From the NCBI GenBank assembly GCA_900539835.1, contig UQDR01000004.1, positions 1 to 64,000 of the forward strand: DNA of 64,000 bases. The letters run 5' to 3'. This DNA comes from an uncultured Ruminococcus sp. (GTDB lineage: Bacteria > Bacillota > Clostridia > Oscillospirales > Ruminococcaceae). Position 1 is the first letter of the stretch, and every line of letters starts with the position of its first letter. The notes beneath the pieces were generated by a model, which did no database searches, was not told the origin of the DNA, and saw only the letters and a list, made by a program, of their open reading frames with translations. Shown one piece after another: positions 34,101-42,979 of the stretch. Both the position numbers and the translations under genes were made by a program.

Positions 34101-34877
34101 TTATCCCTCAACAGCAGCCTGAACGATTGTATTGAAGTCTGCTGCCTTCAATGAAGCGCCGCCGATAAGACCGCCGTCTACATTTTCCTTTGAAAGAAGC
34201 TCTGCACAGTTAGCTGCATTCATTGAGCCGCCATACTGGATTGTAACAGCCTCTGCTGTTTCTTCATCATAGATTTTTGCAAGTGTTGCACGGATAAATG
34301 CACAAACCTCTTCAGCCTGTTCAGCTGTAGCTGTCTTTCCTGTACCGATTGCCCATACAGGCTCATAAGCGATAACTGTTTTCTTAACGTCCTCAGCAGA
34401 AACGTCATACAAGTCAAGCTTGATCTGACGAGCGATAACTTCTTCAGTAATATTGCACTCACGCTCCCAGAGAAGCTCTCCAACACAAACGATTGGCTTC
34501 AAGCCTGCTGCCAAAGCTGCCTTAGTTCTCTTGTTTACTGTTTCATCTGTTTCAGCGAAATACTGTCTTCTCTCGCTATGACCGATAACTACATACTCAA
34601 CGCCAAGTTCAACGAGCATATCTGCTGAAATTTCACCTGTGAATGCACCGCTCTTTTCAAAGTGAACGTTTTCTGCACCGATTTTTACATTTGAACCCTC
34701 AGTTGCAGCAATAGCTGTTTCAAGGTTTGTAAAAGGAACACAAGCGATAACTTCTACATTACCCTCTGCGTTAGCAACCAAAGGCTTAATTGCCTCAAGA
34801 AGCTCCTTAGCTTCAGGTCTTGTTTTGTTCATTTTCCAGTTTCCGGCGATAATAGCCTTTCTAACACTCTTTTTCAT
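34101..34877 (-). CDS. tpiA: Triosephosphate isomerase
   Basis: A 258-residue glycolytic barrel enzyme interconverting dihydroxyacetone phosphate and glyceraldehyde-3-phosphate. Catalytic residues are visible: Lys in AGNWKMNK, His in IGHSERR, Glu in VIAYEPVWAIGTG, and the phosphate-binding IQYGGSMNAAN and DGGLIGGASL. ATG 34877 is preceded by AAAGGAG; the in-frame extension to 34913 would run into a terminator-like hairpin. That hairpin lies between pgk and tpiA and may lower tpiA expression. Confidence 0.97.
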   Translation of the reverse strand: MKKSVRKAIIAGNWKMNKTRPEAKELLEAIKPLVANAEGNVEVIACVPFTNLETAIAATEGSNVKIGAENVHFEKSGAFTGEISADMLVELGVEYVVIGHSERRQYFAETDETVNKRTKAALAAGLKPIVCVGELLWERECNITEEVIARQIKLDLYDVSAEDVKKTVIAYEPVWAIGTGKTATAEQAEEVCAFIRATLAKIYDEETAEAVTIQYGGSMNAANCAELLSKENVDGGLIGGASLKAADFNTIVQAAVEG

Positions 34878-34913
34878 TATAAAAACTCCTTTAAATTTAT
34901 ATTTGATGTACAT

Positions 34914-34945
34914 TAAAAACGGGGCAATGACCTGCCCCGTTTTTT
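34914..34945 (-). terminator. Intercistronic terminator between pgk and tpiA
   Basis: Stem AAAACGGGGCA / TGCCCCGTTTT (about 34916-34942), followed on the minus strand by TTTTTAAT. It lies after the pgk stop and before the tpiA ribosome-binding site, so tpiA needs read-through or its own promoter. Confidence 0.8.
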
Positions 34946-34965
34946 GCAGGCATTAAAACCTGTAA

Positions 34966-36186
34966 TTATTTATCTGCGATAACGTCAATACCAGGAAGAA
35001 CCTTACCCTCGAGATATTCAAGAGAAGCACCGCCGCCTGTTGAGATATGACTCATCTTATCAGCAAAGCCAAGCTGGATTACAGCAGCTGCGGAGTCACC
35101 GCCGCCGATAATTGTTGTAGCGTCAGTTTCAGCCAAAGATTTAGCAACCGCAATTGTACCTTTTGCAAGGACAGGGTTTTCAAATACTCCCATTGGTCCG
35201 TTCCAAACAACTGTTTTTGCAGACTTAACAGCTTCTGCATAGAGTTCAGCAGTTTTTGTTCCGATATCAAGACCCATTTTATCAGCAGGAATTTCATCTG
35301 AAGATACAACCTCAACGTCAATTTCAGCGTCGATTGGGTCAGGGAATGAAGCTGCGATTGTTGTATCAACAGGGAGAAGAAGCTTCTTTCCTGCTTTTTC
35401 AGCCTTTTCAATCATTTCCTTGCAATAGTCAACTTTTGTATCGTCAACAAGTGAAGTACCAACTTCCTTACCCTGAGCTTTAAGGAATGTATAAGCCATT
35501 CCGCCGCCGATAATAAGAGTATCACACTTTTCGATAAGGTTATTAATAACGTTAAGCTTATCAGCAACCTTTGCACCGCCGAGAATAGCAACGAAAGGTC
35601 TGACAGGATCTTCAACTGCATTTCCGAGGAAGTTGATTTCCTTCTGCATAAGGTAGCCTACAGCAGTTTCCTTAACAAACTTTGTCACCCCTGCTGTTGA
35701 AGCATGAGCTCTATGTGCAGAACCGAAAGCGTCCATTACGAAAACTTCGTTATCAACAAGCTCTGAAAGCTCTTTAGCGAACTCTTCGCCGTTCTTTGTT
35801 TCTTCTGCGCCTCTGAATCTTGTATTTTCAAGAACTACGATTTCTCCGTCCTTCATTTCAGCAACTGCTTTTTTAGCATTCTCGCCTACAACTGTATCAT
35901 CCTTAGCAAAAATAACGTTTGTATCAACGAGTTCTGCAAGTCTTTCAGCAGCAGGAGCTAATGAGAACTTATCCTCAGGACCGTTCTTAGGCTTGCCTAA
36001 ATGTGAACAGAGAACTACCTTTCCGCCGTCAGCAACCAATTTCTTGATTGTAGGAAGAGCGGCTGTAATTCTGTTGTCGTTTGTAATTTTACCGTCTTTA
36101 AGAGGTACGTTAAAGTCAACTCTTACGAGGACTTTTTTACCTTTTACGTTAATGTCGTCAACTGTGACCTTGTTTAAACCTGCCAT
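34966..36186 (-). CDS. pgk: Phosphoglycerate kinase
   Basis: A 406-residue enzyme making ATP from 1,3-bisphosphoglycerate. Motifs: KVLVRVDFNVPLKDGKITND, VLCSHLGKPKNGPE, VLENTRFRGAEETKNG, FVAILGGAKVADKLNVI, NGPMGVFENPVLAKGT and IIGGGDSAAAVIQLG. Start 36186 (MAGLNKVTV) is somewhat far (11 bases) from GAGAGGA; ATG 36198 is too close to it. It has its own promoter at 36273-36301. Neither gap nor eno is nearby. Confidence 0.97.
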   Translation of the reverse strand: MAGLNKVTVDDINVKGKKVLVRVDFNVPLKDGKITNDNRITAALPTIKKLVADGGKVVLCSHLGKPKNGPEDKFSLAPAAERLAELVDTNVIFAKDDTVVGENAKKAVAEMKDGEIVVLENTRFRGAEETKNGEEFAKELSELVDNEVFVMDAFGSAHRAHASTAGVTKFVKETAVGYLMQKEINFLGNAVEDPVRPFVAILGGAKVADKLNVINNLIEKCDTLIIGGGMAYTFLKAQGKEVGTSLVDDTKVDYCKEMIEKAEKAGKKLLLPVDTTIAASFPDPIDAEIDVEVVSSDEIPADKMGLDIGTKTAELYAEAVKSAKTVVWNGPMGVFENPVLAKGTIAVAKSLAETDATTIIGGGDSAAAVIQLGFADKMSHISTGGGASLEYLEGKVLPGIDVIADK

Positions 36187-36272
36187 AAATATTGACATCC
36201 TCTCATTAAATATTTTCGGGGTTACCGAATATTCACAATTTACGCTGTTAAAGATTTAACAACTTCAAATAC

Positions 36273-36301
36273 ATTATATAATATATCGAAATAAAAATCA
36301 A
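36273..36301 (-). promoter_or_regulatory. Promoter of pgk
   Basis: TTGATT (36301-36296), 17-base spacer, TATAAT (36278-36273). Confidence 0.75.
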
Positions 36302-36360
36302 GTGCTTTTCATTACTTTTTTACAGCATTTTTCAATCTTTTATCCAACATATTCTTAATG

Positions 36361-36555
36361 TTATTCGTCCTCTTCTCCACTGTTCAAAGTAATTCTTTCC
36401 ATAATTCTTCCCGCAAAGATTGAAATTATTCCTATGACGAGCATTATCCAATAAACCGAAGAACGAGCATTTGTATAAAGCAAGTCATAAGCAACGGCAC
36501 CCAGCACGAGCAGGACTCCGAGAATTTTAAGAACAGCTGTGATTTTATTTTTCAT
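36361..36555 (-). CDS. Small two-span membrane protein
   Basis: A 64-residue protein with two hydrophobic helices (about 8-25, LKILGVLLVLGAVAYDLL, and 34-50, VYWIMLVIGIISIFAGR) and an acidic tail (SGEEDE). The family is not recognised. It starts 20 bases after the degV stop and is probably the last gene of the pdxK-trmL-degV unit; the pgk promoter begins about 60 bases further on. Confidence 0.7.
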   Translation of the reverse strand: MKNKITAVLKILGVLLVLGAVAYDLLYTNARSSVYWIMLVIGIISIFAGRIMERITLNSGEEDE

Positions 36556-36575
36556 ACTGAAATGTCATCTCCGTC

Positions 36576-37451
36576 TTATTTAGCTTTCTGAGATTTAAAA
36601 ATTACTCCGGCTACTTTTGGGCCTGCATTTATAGTTATAGCTGCGCCTATCTGGAACATTTCAGCAGGAGGATAGCCCATTTTCTTTGTCATTGCCTGAA
36701 TCATTTCATCTCTCACTTCTGTATCATTTCCATAAACTACGCAATAGGGTGTTTGAGGGATGATTTCATTTGCACAGCAATCAAGAATCTTGGGAACTAT
36801 TGCTTTATCGCCTCTAACCTTACACTCAGTAGTAATATTCCAATCCTGTATTCTCATAATAGGGCGGAGTCCCATAACCTCGCCAACAAAGGCTGCGGCT
36901 GAGGGTATTCTTCCTGATTTTTTAGCATATTTAAGGGTATACGGTGCGAAGAATATAACAAGATGGTCAAACCAATCCTGCATATAATTCACTATTTCCT
37001 GAGGTGACTGACCTTTACGTGCTTTCTTTGCCCCCTCGATAATCGGATAACCGTAGCCGCCTGTATAGCTTCTGCTGTCGAGATTATATATATTAAACTT
37101 TCCCTTTGCTTCGGGATGCTCCTCTATAAACTGCTCTGCTGCCATTATAGAATTATTATAGGTTGCCGAGCCGTTAGAATTTATTGTTGTATTAATAACA
37201 TCTGTATATCCTTCATTATAAAGCTTTTCAAAAATCTCCTTATACTCAAATGCAGTAATCTGCGAAGTAACGGGAATTCCGTCAAAGTTATCGATCATTT
37301 CATAAAACTTTTCGTTATCAAAATCCACTCGGCTGACATAGCTTTTATCTCCCATTGCGACTTTAAAGGGAACAACCAGAATGTCATATTCTTTTTCATA
37401 TTCCGCTGTTATATCGCTTGCAGAATCGGTCATAAATTTAATTTTTGCCAT
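36576..37451 (-). CDS. DegV family fatty-acid-binding protein
   Basis: A 291-residue member of the DegV/FakB family, which binds a fatty acid and presents it to the kinase FakA for phosphorylation. Motifs: FMTDSASDIT at the N-terminus, VTSQITAFEYKEIFEKL, INSNGSATYNNSIMAAEQF, IYNLDSRSYTGGYGYPI, YAKKSGRIPSAAAFVGEVM and AITINAGPKVAGVIF. ATG 37451 is behind GAAAGGAAG; the in-frame extension to 37529 overlaps trmL and has no site. No fakA is in the window. Confidence 0.92.
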   Translation of the reverse strand: MAKIKFMTDSASDITAEYEKEYDILVVPFKVAMGDKSYVSRVDFDNEKFYEMIDNFDGIPVTSQITAFEYKEIFEKLYNEGYTDVINTTINSNGSATYNNSIMAAEQFIEEHPEAKGKFNIYNLDSRSYTGGYGYPIIEGAKKARKGQSPQEIVNYMQDWFDHLVIFFAPYTLKYAKKSGRIPSAAAFVGEVMGLRPIMRIQDWNITTECKVRGDKAIVPKILDCCANEIIPQTPYCVVYGNDTEVRDEMIQAMTKKMGYPPAEMFQIGAAITINAGPKVAGVIFKSQKAK

Positions 37452-37474
37452 AAGTTTTCTTCCTTTCTGTTTTA

Positions 37475-37975
37475 TTACCAAATATACTTCGTAAGCTTTC
37501 CTTCTCGTCCCAAATCGGGATAATCCCACTGTCTTAACACCTCATAGCAGGCTATGGCAACCGAATTGGACAGGTTTAGGCTTCTAAGGTCATTTCGCAT
37601 AGGTATTCTCACGCAATTATCGGGATTATCATAGAGCAATTTTTCAGGCAGCCCCTTATCTTCTCTTCCGAAGATAAGATATATATTTTCGTTTTCCAGG
37701 TAGCTTTCCTCGCTGTGAGTTTTTCTTCCTTTAGTAGTGAAAAAATAAAACCTCCCCTTATTCTTCTCAAAAAAGCTGTCAAGATTATCATATTCATAAA
37801 TATCGAGTTTATCCCAATAATCCAAACCTGCTCGTTTTAGATGCTTATCGGATATTACAAAACCATAAGGCTTTACAAGATGGAGTGACGCTCCGGTAAC
37901 GGCACAGGTTCGGGATATATTGCCTGTATTCTGCGGAATTTGAGGTTCCACAAGAACTATATTTAATTTTTGCAC
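37475..37975 (-). CDS. trmL: tRNA (cytidine/uridine-34-2'-O)-methyltransferase
   Basis: A 166-residue SPOUT methyltransferase modifying the wobble base of tRNA-Leu. The family core is complete: IVLVEPQIPQNTGNISRTCA, LHLVKPYGFVISDKHLKRAG, YLIFGREDKGLPEKLL and IPMRNDLRSLNLSNSVAIAC. The start is GTG 37975 with AAGGAAA ahead. It lies 24 bases behind pdxK and 23 bases before degV, so all three are probably one operon. Confidence 0.95.
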   Translation of the reverse strand: MQKLNIVLVEPQIPQNTGNISRTCAVTGASLHLVKPYGFVISDKHLKRAGLDYWDKLDIYEYDNLDSFFEKNKGRFYFFTTKGRKTHSEESYLENENIYLIFGREDKGLPEKLLYDNPDNCVRIPMRNDLRSLNLSNSVAIACYEVLRQWDYPDLGREGKLTKYIW

Positions 37976-37999
37976 TTTGATTTCCTTTCTTTAAGGGAA

Positions 38000-38857
38000 T
38001 TACAGATCTGTAAAATCAGACAGTTCCTGATAGCTTGTAAGCCATGGAAGCTGAGCTTCGAGCATTATGCCGTCTGTCCATGGAGTACCATAGCTATAGG
38101 TAGTTTTTACGGCAAGCTCAGTAAAAGAGGTTGCTCTGTTCATGGCTATAGGCAGGCTGTCGCCGTTTAAGATACCGCCGGTAAGAACGCTGGCAAACAT
38201 ATCGCCGCTTCCCGAATAGCTAATAGGCACATAATCGTTTTTAATTTTCCAAAAGCTGCTGTTTTCCTTATCATATCCAATCGTTGACATACCACCGTCA
38301 GCAAGCGGACAGCTTGTTATTACTACAATTTTTGCTCCTTGCTCGGCAAGTCTGACAAGCCATGATTTAGCTTCTGAATTTCTTAACGGTGCAGTTGGAT
38401 AATCCTCTTTCAACAAGATAGCAGCTTCAGTTAGGTTCGGAGTTATAATATCCGCTACTGCAACAAGCTCACTCATTCTTGAGCACATTTCTTTAGTATA
38501 GGTTGCATAGGCTTTTCCGCCGTCACCCATAACGGGGTCCACTACTTTAAGGGCATTGGGATAGCTTGAAAAGAAATCAAGACAATGGTCTATCTGTTCC
38601 TCGGACGCTAAAAAACCGCTATACACACAATCAAACTTAGTACCCATTTTCTTATAATGCTCCAATGTGGGAGACATGTAATCTGTCAAATCACGCATAA
38701 CAAACTCACCGTAGCCTGTATGAGCAGAAAGCACAGCAGTTGGCACAGGACAGACCTGAACTCCCATAGCTGACAGCACAGGAATAATAACAGTAAGAGA
38801 ACATCTTCCCACACCTGAGATATCATGTATTGCCGCAACCTTTTTTAATCCATTCAT
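38000..38857 (-). CDS. pdxK: Pyridoxal/pyridoxamine kinase
   Basis: A 285-residue ribokinase-fold enzyme that phosphorylates B6 vitamers. Visible: AAIHDISGVGRCSLTVIIPV, VPTAVLSAHTGYGEF, VVDPVMGDGGKAYATYT, ITPNLTEAAILL and the anion-hole motif YSGSGDMFASVLTGG. The first motifs match the PdxY/PdxK group better than ThiD. Promoter at 38930-38958 with a hairpin-bearing leader. It heads the unit pdxK-trmL-degV. Confidence 0.92.
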   Translation of the reverse strand: MNGLKKVAAIHDISGVGRCSLTVIIPVLSAMGVQVCPVPTAVLSAHTGYGEFVMRDLTDYMSPTLEHYKKMGTKFDCVYSGFLASEEQIDHCLDFFSSYPNALKVVDPVMGDGGKAYATYTKEMCSRMSELVAVADIITPNLTEAAILLKEDYPTAPLRNSEAKSWLVRLAEQGAKIVVITSCPLADGGMSTIGYDKENSSFWKIKNDYVPISYSGSGDMFASVLTGGILNGDSLPIAMNRATSFTELAVKTTYSYGTPWTDGIMLEAQLPWLTSYQELSDFTDL

Positions 38858-38929
38858 ACCAAAACCGCCTTAATCTCAAATAAGGCAATGCCCGCAAAAA
38901 TCTTGGGGTATTGCCCTAAACATGACATT

Positions 38930-38958
38930 ATTATAACACATCTGTTTCCTTTTTTCAA
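38930..38958 (-). promoter_or_regulatory. Promoter of the pdxK operon
   Basis: TTGAAA (38958-38953), 17-base spacer, TATAAT (38935-38930). The leader carries the hairpin GGCAAT (38884-38889) / ATTGCC (38910-38915) with an extra CCC/GGG pair and no T run. Confidence 0.75.
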
Positions 38959-38973
38959 TAGCCGCAGTAAAAT

Positions 38974-39765
38974 TTATGGATCATCTATTTCTATTTGCCT
39001 TTTCTTTGCTTCGTTTTTAAAAGCACTGCAAATAGAATAATATATCGGTATAGTCAGAAAGACTACCCACGAAATCCGATAGCCAATACCAAACCACTCT
39101 GCGTTGCCCAAAAGGAAAAACAGTATCAATGCGAAAACCGGATAACAAAAATGCTCCGGATCGTGATATTCTATTGCATCTATCAAGGTATAATAAAGCG
39201 GTATGGTAAGAAACACGATCCAGCCACATGACCAACTGCCGCAGATTCCTGTGAAGCCAAAGACTATGTACAATATAGCTGTAACGACAGGATATGGAAT
39301 TGCTTTTAGAACAGACAGGTCATGGATCTTATTCTTACCGTCTTTTCCTCGGGTAAACACATGATTTTTAGGTTCTCCGTTAACATAGATTCCGTTTTTA
39401 TCAATGCGAACTTCATTATTTTCATTGCGCTCGTTTACATATATTCCTTTTGTACCGATTCTTACGGTAGAATTATTATCATTCACATGAATAAACTCTT
39501 TTCCCATATCTGGTATATCCTCTTGGAACCCATTATTAGAGGATTCCTCTTCAACAGCAGATTCTTTCCCAAGCAAAAGCTCATCAAGTGACACATTATA
39601 GATTTTAGCCAAAGCAATAAAATTGTCGGTATCGGGAGATGACTCGGCTCTTTCCCACTTTGAAACTGACTGCCGGGAAATTCCCAGCTTATCAGCAAGC
39701 TCCTCCTGGCTCATGCCGCTTTTCTTTCTTAATTCAAGTAATCTGTTTGCTACCTCAATAGTCAT
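38974..39765 (-). CDS. XRE-family regulator with C-terminal membrane domain
   Basis: A 263-residue protein. Residues 1-62 are a Cro/C1 helix-turn-helix (LRKKSGMSQEELADKLGISR, QSVSKWERAESSPD). A polar linker contains two copies of a short strand (VRIGTKGIYVNE at 101-112, VRIDKNGIYVNG at 119-130). Four hydrophobic segments follow at about 156-250, arranged as two similar pairs (WIVFLTIPLYYTL at 182-194 and WVVFLTIPIYYSI at 233-245). A membrane-tethered regulator that senses envelope state is a reasonable guess. RBS GGAAAGGAAAG. Monocistronic. Confidence 0.85.
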   Translation of the reverse strand: MTIEVANRLLELRKKSGMSQEELADKLGISRQSVSKWERAESSPDTDNFIALAKIYNVSLDELLLGKESAVEEESSNNGFQEDIPDMGKEFIHVNDNNSTVRIGTKGIYVNERNENNEVRIDKNGIYVNGEPKNHVFTRGKDGKNKIHDLSVLKAIPYPVVTAILYIVFGFTGICGSWSCGWIVFLTIPLYYTLIDAIEYHDPEHFCYPVFALILFFLLGNAEWFGIGYRISWVVFLTIPIYYSICSAFKNEAKKRQIEIDDP

Positions 39766-40160
39766 TTAAAACTTTCCTTTCCAACTGAAATTGTTTACTT
39801 CATGAATATATTTTAACAAATTTTAATTCAGTTGCACAATAAACTTCACTTTACCTCAGCGCAACCAATGGTTGCATTTACATAAATACGCAGGTTTTCA
39901 TTAAAAAAATTTATTATTAAAAACATTATTGTTCAATTTTATTCATCAATTTTGTTTCAATTATATTATACTGCAAATCAAATAATTTTACAACATTATC
40001 TCAATTATTTTCATTAAAGTTGCAACAAAAAACACCGTAGTTTCGGAAATAACTGTTATTTTTCAAGTAGCGCTTGTTGTAATTATATAATAATGTATGG
40101 TATTATTATTATGCGCTAATAGCTACGATTCAAAAATAAAAAAATGAAAGGGTGTTTATT
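39766..40160. other. Long AT-rich intergenic region between divergent genes
   Basis: About 395 bases serve as the upstream region of the XRE gene (minus) and of the six-module secreted protein (plus). It holds a small palindrome GCAACC-aat-GGTTGC (39861-39875), a possible regulator site, and a TATAAT at 40086-40091 without a good -35. No gene was seen. Confidence 0.6.
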
Positions 40161-42944
40161 TTGAAAATCAAAAAGGTCTTATCCGGTATGGTTGCCGGAG
40201 CACTTGCCATTTCAACTTTGGCTAGTGTCTCTTCATTTGGAGCAGCAGCAGATTCAGATCCTGAGACTCCAACTCTTCCTTCGTTAAACGGTCTGATAAA
40301 ATATCAGCTCAGAGACAGCGCTGATGAAACAGGAAAGGATATTCGTTTCTTGGCAGTTGTTAAGCAGTCAGACGTAGAGTACGGAGCTTCAGCTGAATGG
40401 ACTATCAGCGCTGCTAACGAAAACGATCCTGATAATTTTCAGGAAATAGAAATCCAGCCTCTAACCTATACAGCTTATCAAAGTGTAGTTGCTAACGGCG
40501 CTAAGGTTAGTGCAAACGATGTAGCTAAAGAAATTTGGAACTGGTCAGCAGACACAGAGTATTGTTTCATACTTTCAAAGGCTATTGGTAGTTTTACAGA
40601 CGGCGATATAGTTGATGGTAACATCGAAGTTCTCAATTTCGGCACAGGTTTGAATCGTATCGTAACATTTGGCAAATCATCCGTAGATCCGGAAAGCAGT
40701 TCAGAAGCTGAAGATTCATCAAGCAAGACTGAGCCTTCAGATGATGGTGTAATTTGGGAAGGCGAAGCAGCCCTTGAAAAATGGAGCACTAAGGAATTTA
40801 GTCTTGGTGTAGCAAATATTCCTAATGCTAAAGAAGGCGGTCTCCTTACTATTGAAGGAACACCTTTAGGTTCAACACCACAGGTACAGATCGCAACAAA
40901 GCAGGGTGAAGACTGGGTATGGACAACACTTGAAAGTGCTGAAGGCACAGATGCTTTCACTATGGGTGCAAACGGAAAGCTTCAGCTCAAGCTTACAGCA
41001 GATCAAGCAGCACTCCTTGCTTCATCAAATGAACTCCTCCTTAAGGGTCAGCAAGTAATAGTTACAAAGATTACTTATAAAGGACCAGACCAACTCGGCG
41101 GAGAAACTGAAGTTATTTGGACAGGTTCAGAAGACCTCGGCGATTGGGGTACAGACGTTGACCTTAAAGTAGCAGGTATTCCTCTTGCTGAAAAAGACGG
41201 AATTCTTACAGTTAAGTATGACGGAAACGGTGCAGCTCAGATTCAGATCGTTAACAAGCTTGGCGAAAACTGGACATGGACTCCGATGGTATCAGATTCA
41301 GGCGATGAATTCTTCGATACACAGGGCGGAACACTTCAGATTGTACTTAACGAAACTCAGGCAGCACAGCTTGCAGCTTCAAAGGGAATCTTCCTTAAGG
41401 GTACAGGCGCTGTAGTTACTGAAATTACTTATACATCTCCAGGTAAGAAACCTGTAGAAGACAGCAGCTCAAAAGCTGATGAATCAAGCAGCAAGACTGA
41501 AGATTCATCAAGTACAGCAGAGCCTTCAGAAGAAGAGGTAATCTGGGAAGGTTCAGAAGACCTTAACAACTGGAAAGATGACATTGAACTTGGCGTAGCA
41601 GGTATTCCTCTCGCTGAAGAAGGCGGAATTCTTACAGTTGAATACACAGCAACCGGCGCAGCTCAGATTCAGATCGTTAACAAGCTTGGCGAAAACTGGA
41701 CATGGACTCCAATGGAGACAGCTGACGGAAATGAATATTTTGATACAGTTGGCGGAAAGCTTCAGATTAAGCTTACAGCAGCACAGGCTGAAGCACTTGC
41801 AGCTTCAAAGGCAATGTTCCTTAAGGGTACAGGCGCTGTAGTTACAAAGATCACATATAAGGGAGCAAATGTTGGACCAGTTGTTACAGAAACAATTTGG
41901 GAAGGTGAAGAAGACCTTAACGCTTGGAAGGCTGATATTAATCTCGGTGTAGCAGGTATTCCTCTTGCTGAAGAAAACGGTATTCTTACAATTGAGTATA
42001 CAGCAGCAGGCGCAGCTCAGATTCAGGTAATCAACAAACTCGGCGATAATTGGACATGGACTCCGATGGAAACAGCAGCCGGAAATGATTACTTTGATAC
42101 AACAGGCGGAAAGCTTCAGATTAAACTTACAGAAAAACAGGCAGCAGAGCTTGCAGCTGGTAAGGAAATGCATCTTAAGGGAACTGGTGCAATAGTAACT
42201 AAGATTACATATACAGCACCAAACAAAGGAAATAATCCGGGGCCAGCAGCTGCAGAAACAATTTGGGAAGGCGAAGAAGACCTTAACGCTTGGAAGGCTG
42301 ATATTAATCTCGGTGTAGCAGGTATTCCTCTTGCTGAAGAAAACGGTATTCTTACAATTGAGTATACAGCAGCAGGCGCAGCTCAGATTCAGGTAATCAA
42401 CAAACTCGGCGATAATTGGACATGGACTCCAATGGAAACAGCAGCCGGAAATGATTACTTTGATACAACAGGCGGAAAGCTTCAGATTAAGCTTACAGCA
42501 CAACAGGCAGCAGAGCTTGCAGCTGGTAAGGAAATGCATCTTAAGGGAACTGGTGCAATAGTAACTAAGATCACATATACAGCACCAGGAAGCTCCTCTG
42601 GCACAACAGAGACAATCTGGACAGGTTCAGAAGACCTCGGCGATTGGGGTACAGACGTTGACCTTAAAGTAGCAGGTATTCCTCTTGCTGAAGAAGGCGG
42701 AATTCTTACGATTATTTATGAAGCTGAAGGTGCAGCTCAAATTCAGGTTGTTAACAAGCTCGGCGATGCATGGACATGGACTCCGATGGAAACAGCTGAA
42801 GGAAACGAATATTTCGACACACAGGGCGGAAAGCTTCAAATTAAGCTTACAGCAACACAGGCTGAACAGCTTGCAACTTCAAAAGCAATCTTCCTTAAGG
42901 GTACAGGCGCTGTAGTTACTGAAATTACTTATACATCTAAATAG
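40161..42944 (+). CDS. Large secreted protein with six tandem beta-sandwich-like modules
   Basis: A 927-residue exported protein. The start is TTG 40161, 8 bases after GAAAGGG (a GTG at 40152 overlaps that site). Signal peptide about 1-31 (KIKKVLSGMVAGALAISTLA). A unique N-terminal domain (about 35-175) precedes a Ser/Glu/Asp linker. Six modules of about 105-120 residues follow, each opening WEGxxxLxxWxxxxxLGVAGIPLA (or close to it) and containing a WTWTPM-type strand and a closing LKGTGAxVTKITY strand. Modules 1 and 3 to 5 begin W-E-G; 2 and 6 begin W-T-G. The pattern resembles extracellular carbohydrate-binding beta-sandwiches of ruminococcal enzymes, but no catalytic domain, dockerin, cohesin or sortase signal is present. 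Role unknown; binding to polysaccharide or the cell surface is likeliest. Confidence 0.85.
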   Translation: MKIKKVLSGMVAGALAISTLASVSSFGAAADSDPETPTLPSLNGLIKYQLRDSADETGKDIRFLAVVKQSDVEYGASAEWTISAANENDPDNFQEIEIQPLTYTAYQSVVANGAKVSANDVAKEIWNWSADTEYCFILSKAIGSFTDGDIVDGNIEVLNFGTGLNRIVTFGKSSVDPESSSEAEDSSSKTEPSDDGVIWEGEAALEKWSTKEFSLGVANIPNAKEGGLLTIEGTPLGSTPQVQIATKQGEDWVWTTLESAEGTDAFTMGANGKLQLKLTADQAALLASSNELLLKGQQVIVTKITYKGPDQLGGETEVIWTGSEDLGDWGTDVDLKVAGIPLAEKDGILTVKYDGNGAAQIQIVNKLGENWTWTPMVSDSGDEFFDTQGGTLQIVLNETQAAQLAASKGIFLKGTGAVVTEITYTSPGKKPVEDSSSKADESSSKTEDSSSTAEPSEEEVIWEGSEDLNNWKDDIELGVAGIPLAEEGGILTVEYTATGAAQIQIVNKLGENWTWTPMETADGNEYFDTVGGKLQIKLTAAQAEALAASKAMFLKGTGAVVTKITYKGANVGPVVTETIWEGEEDLNAWKADINLGVAGIPLAEENGILTIEYTAAGAAQIQVINKLGDNWTWTPMETAAGNDYFDTTGGKLQIKLTEKQAAELAAGKEMHLKGTGAIVTKITYTAPNKGNNPGPAAAETIWEGEEDLNAWKADINLGVAGIPLAEENGILTIEYTAAGAAQIQVINKLGDNWTWTPMETAAGNDYFDTTGGKLQIKLTAQQAAELAAGKEMHLKGTGAIVTKITYTAPGSSSGTTETIWTGSEDLGDWGTDVDLKVAGIPLAEEGGILTIIYEAEGAAQIQVVNKLGDAWTWTPMETAEGNEYFDTQGGKLQIKLTATQAEQLATSKAIFLKGTGAVVTEITYTSK
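40750..42938 (+). repeat. Six tandem in-frame coding repeats
   Basis: Module starts are near 40750, 41112, 41538, 41892, 42258 and 42612. Modules 4 and 5 are almost identical DNA, with only about six or seven mismatches over roughly 325 bases. Modules 2 and 6 share an exact 75-base stretch (41118-41192 and 42618-42692). Module 1 is the most diverged. Confidence 0.9.
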
Positions 42945-42979
42945 TTAATCGGATACACAATTTAAGGAGGTAGAATAAC

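Noticed and set aside
38884..38915. Hairpin in the pdxK leader as a B6 or other riboswitch
   Set aside because: It is a single short stem with no T run and no match to a riboswitch class I know; recorded only as a leader hairpin.
41805..42539. 244-codon minus-strand open frame opposite the six-module gene
   Set aside because: It is a mirror of the repeated modules (Cys-rich and repetitive in the same period) and has no ribosome-binding site; an artefact of the repeats.
40750..42938. Direct repeats as a possible CRISPR array
   Set aside because: The repeats are hundreds of bases long, in frame, and encode protein modules; no short repeats with unique spacers occur in the window.
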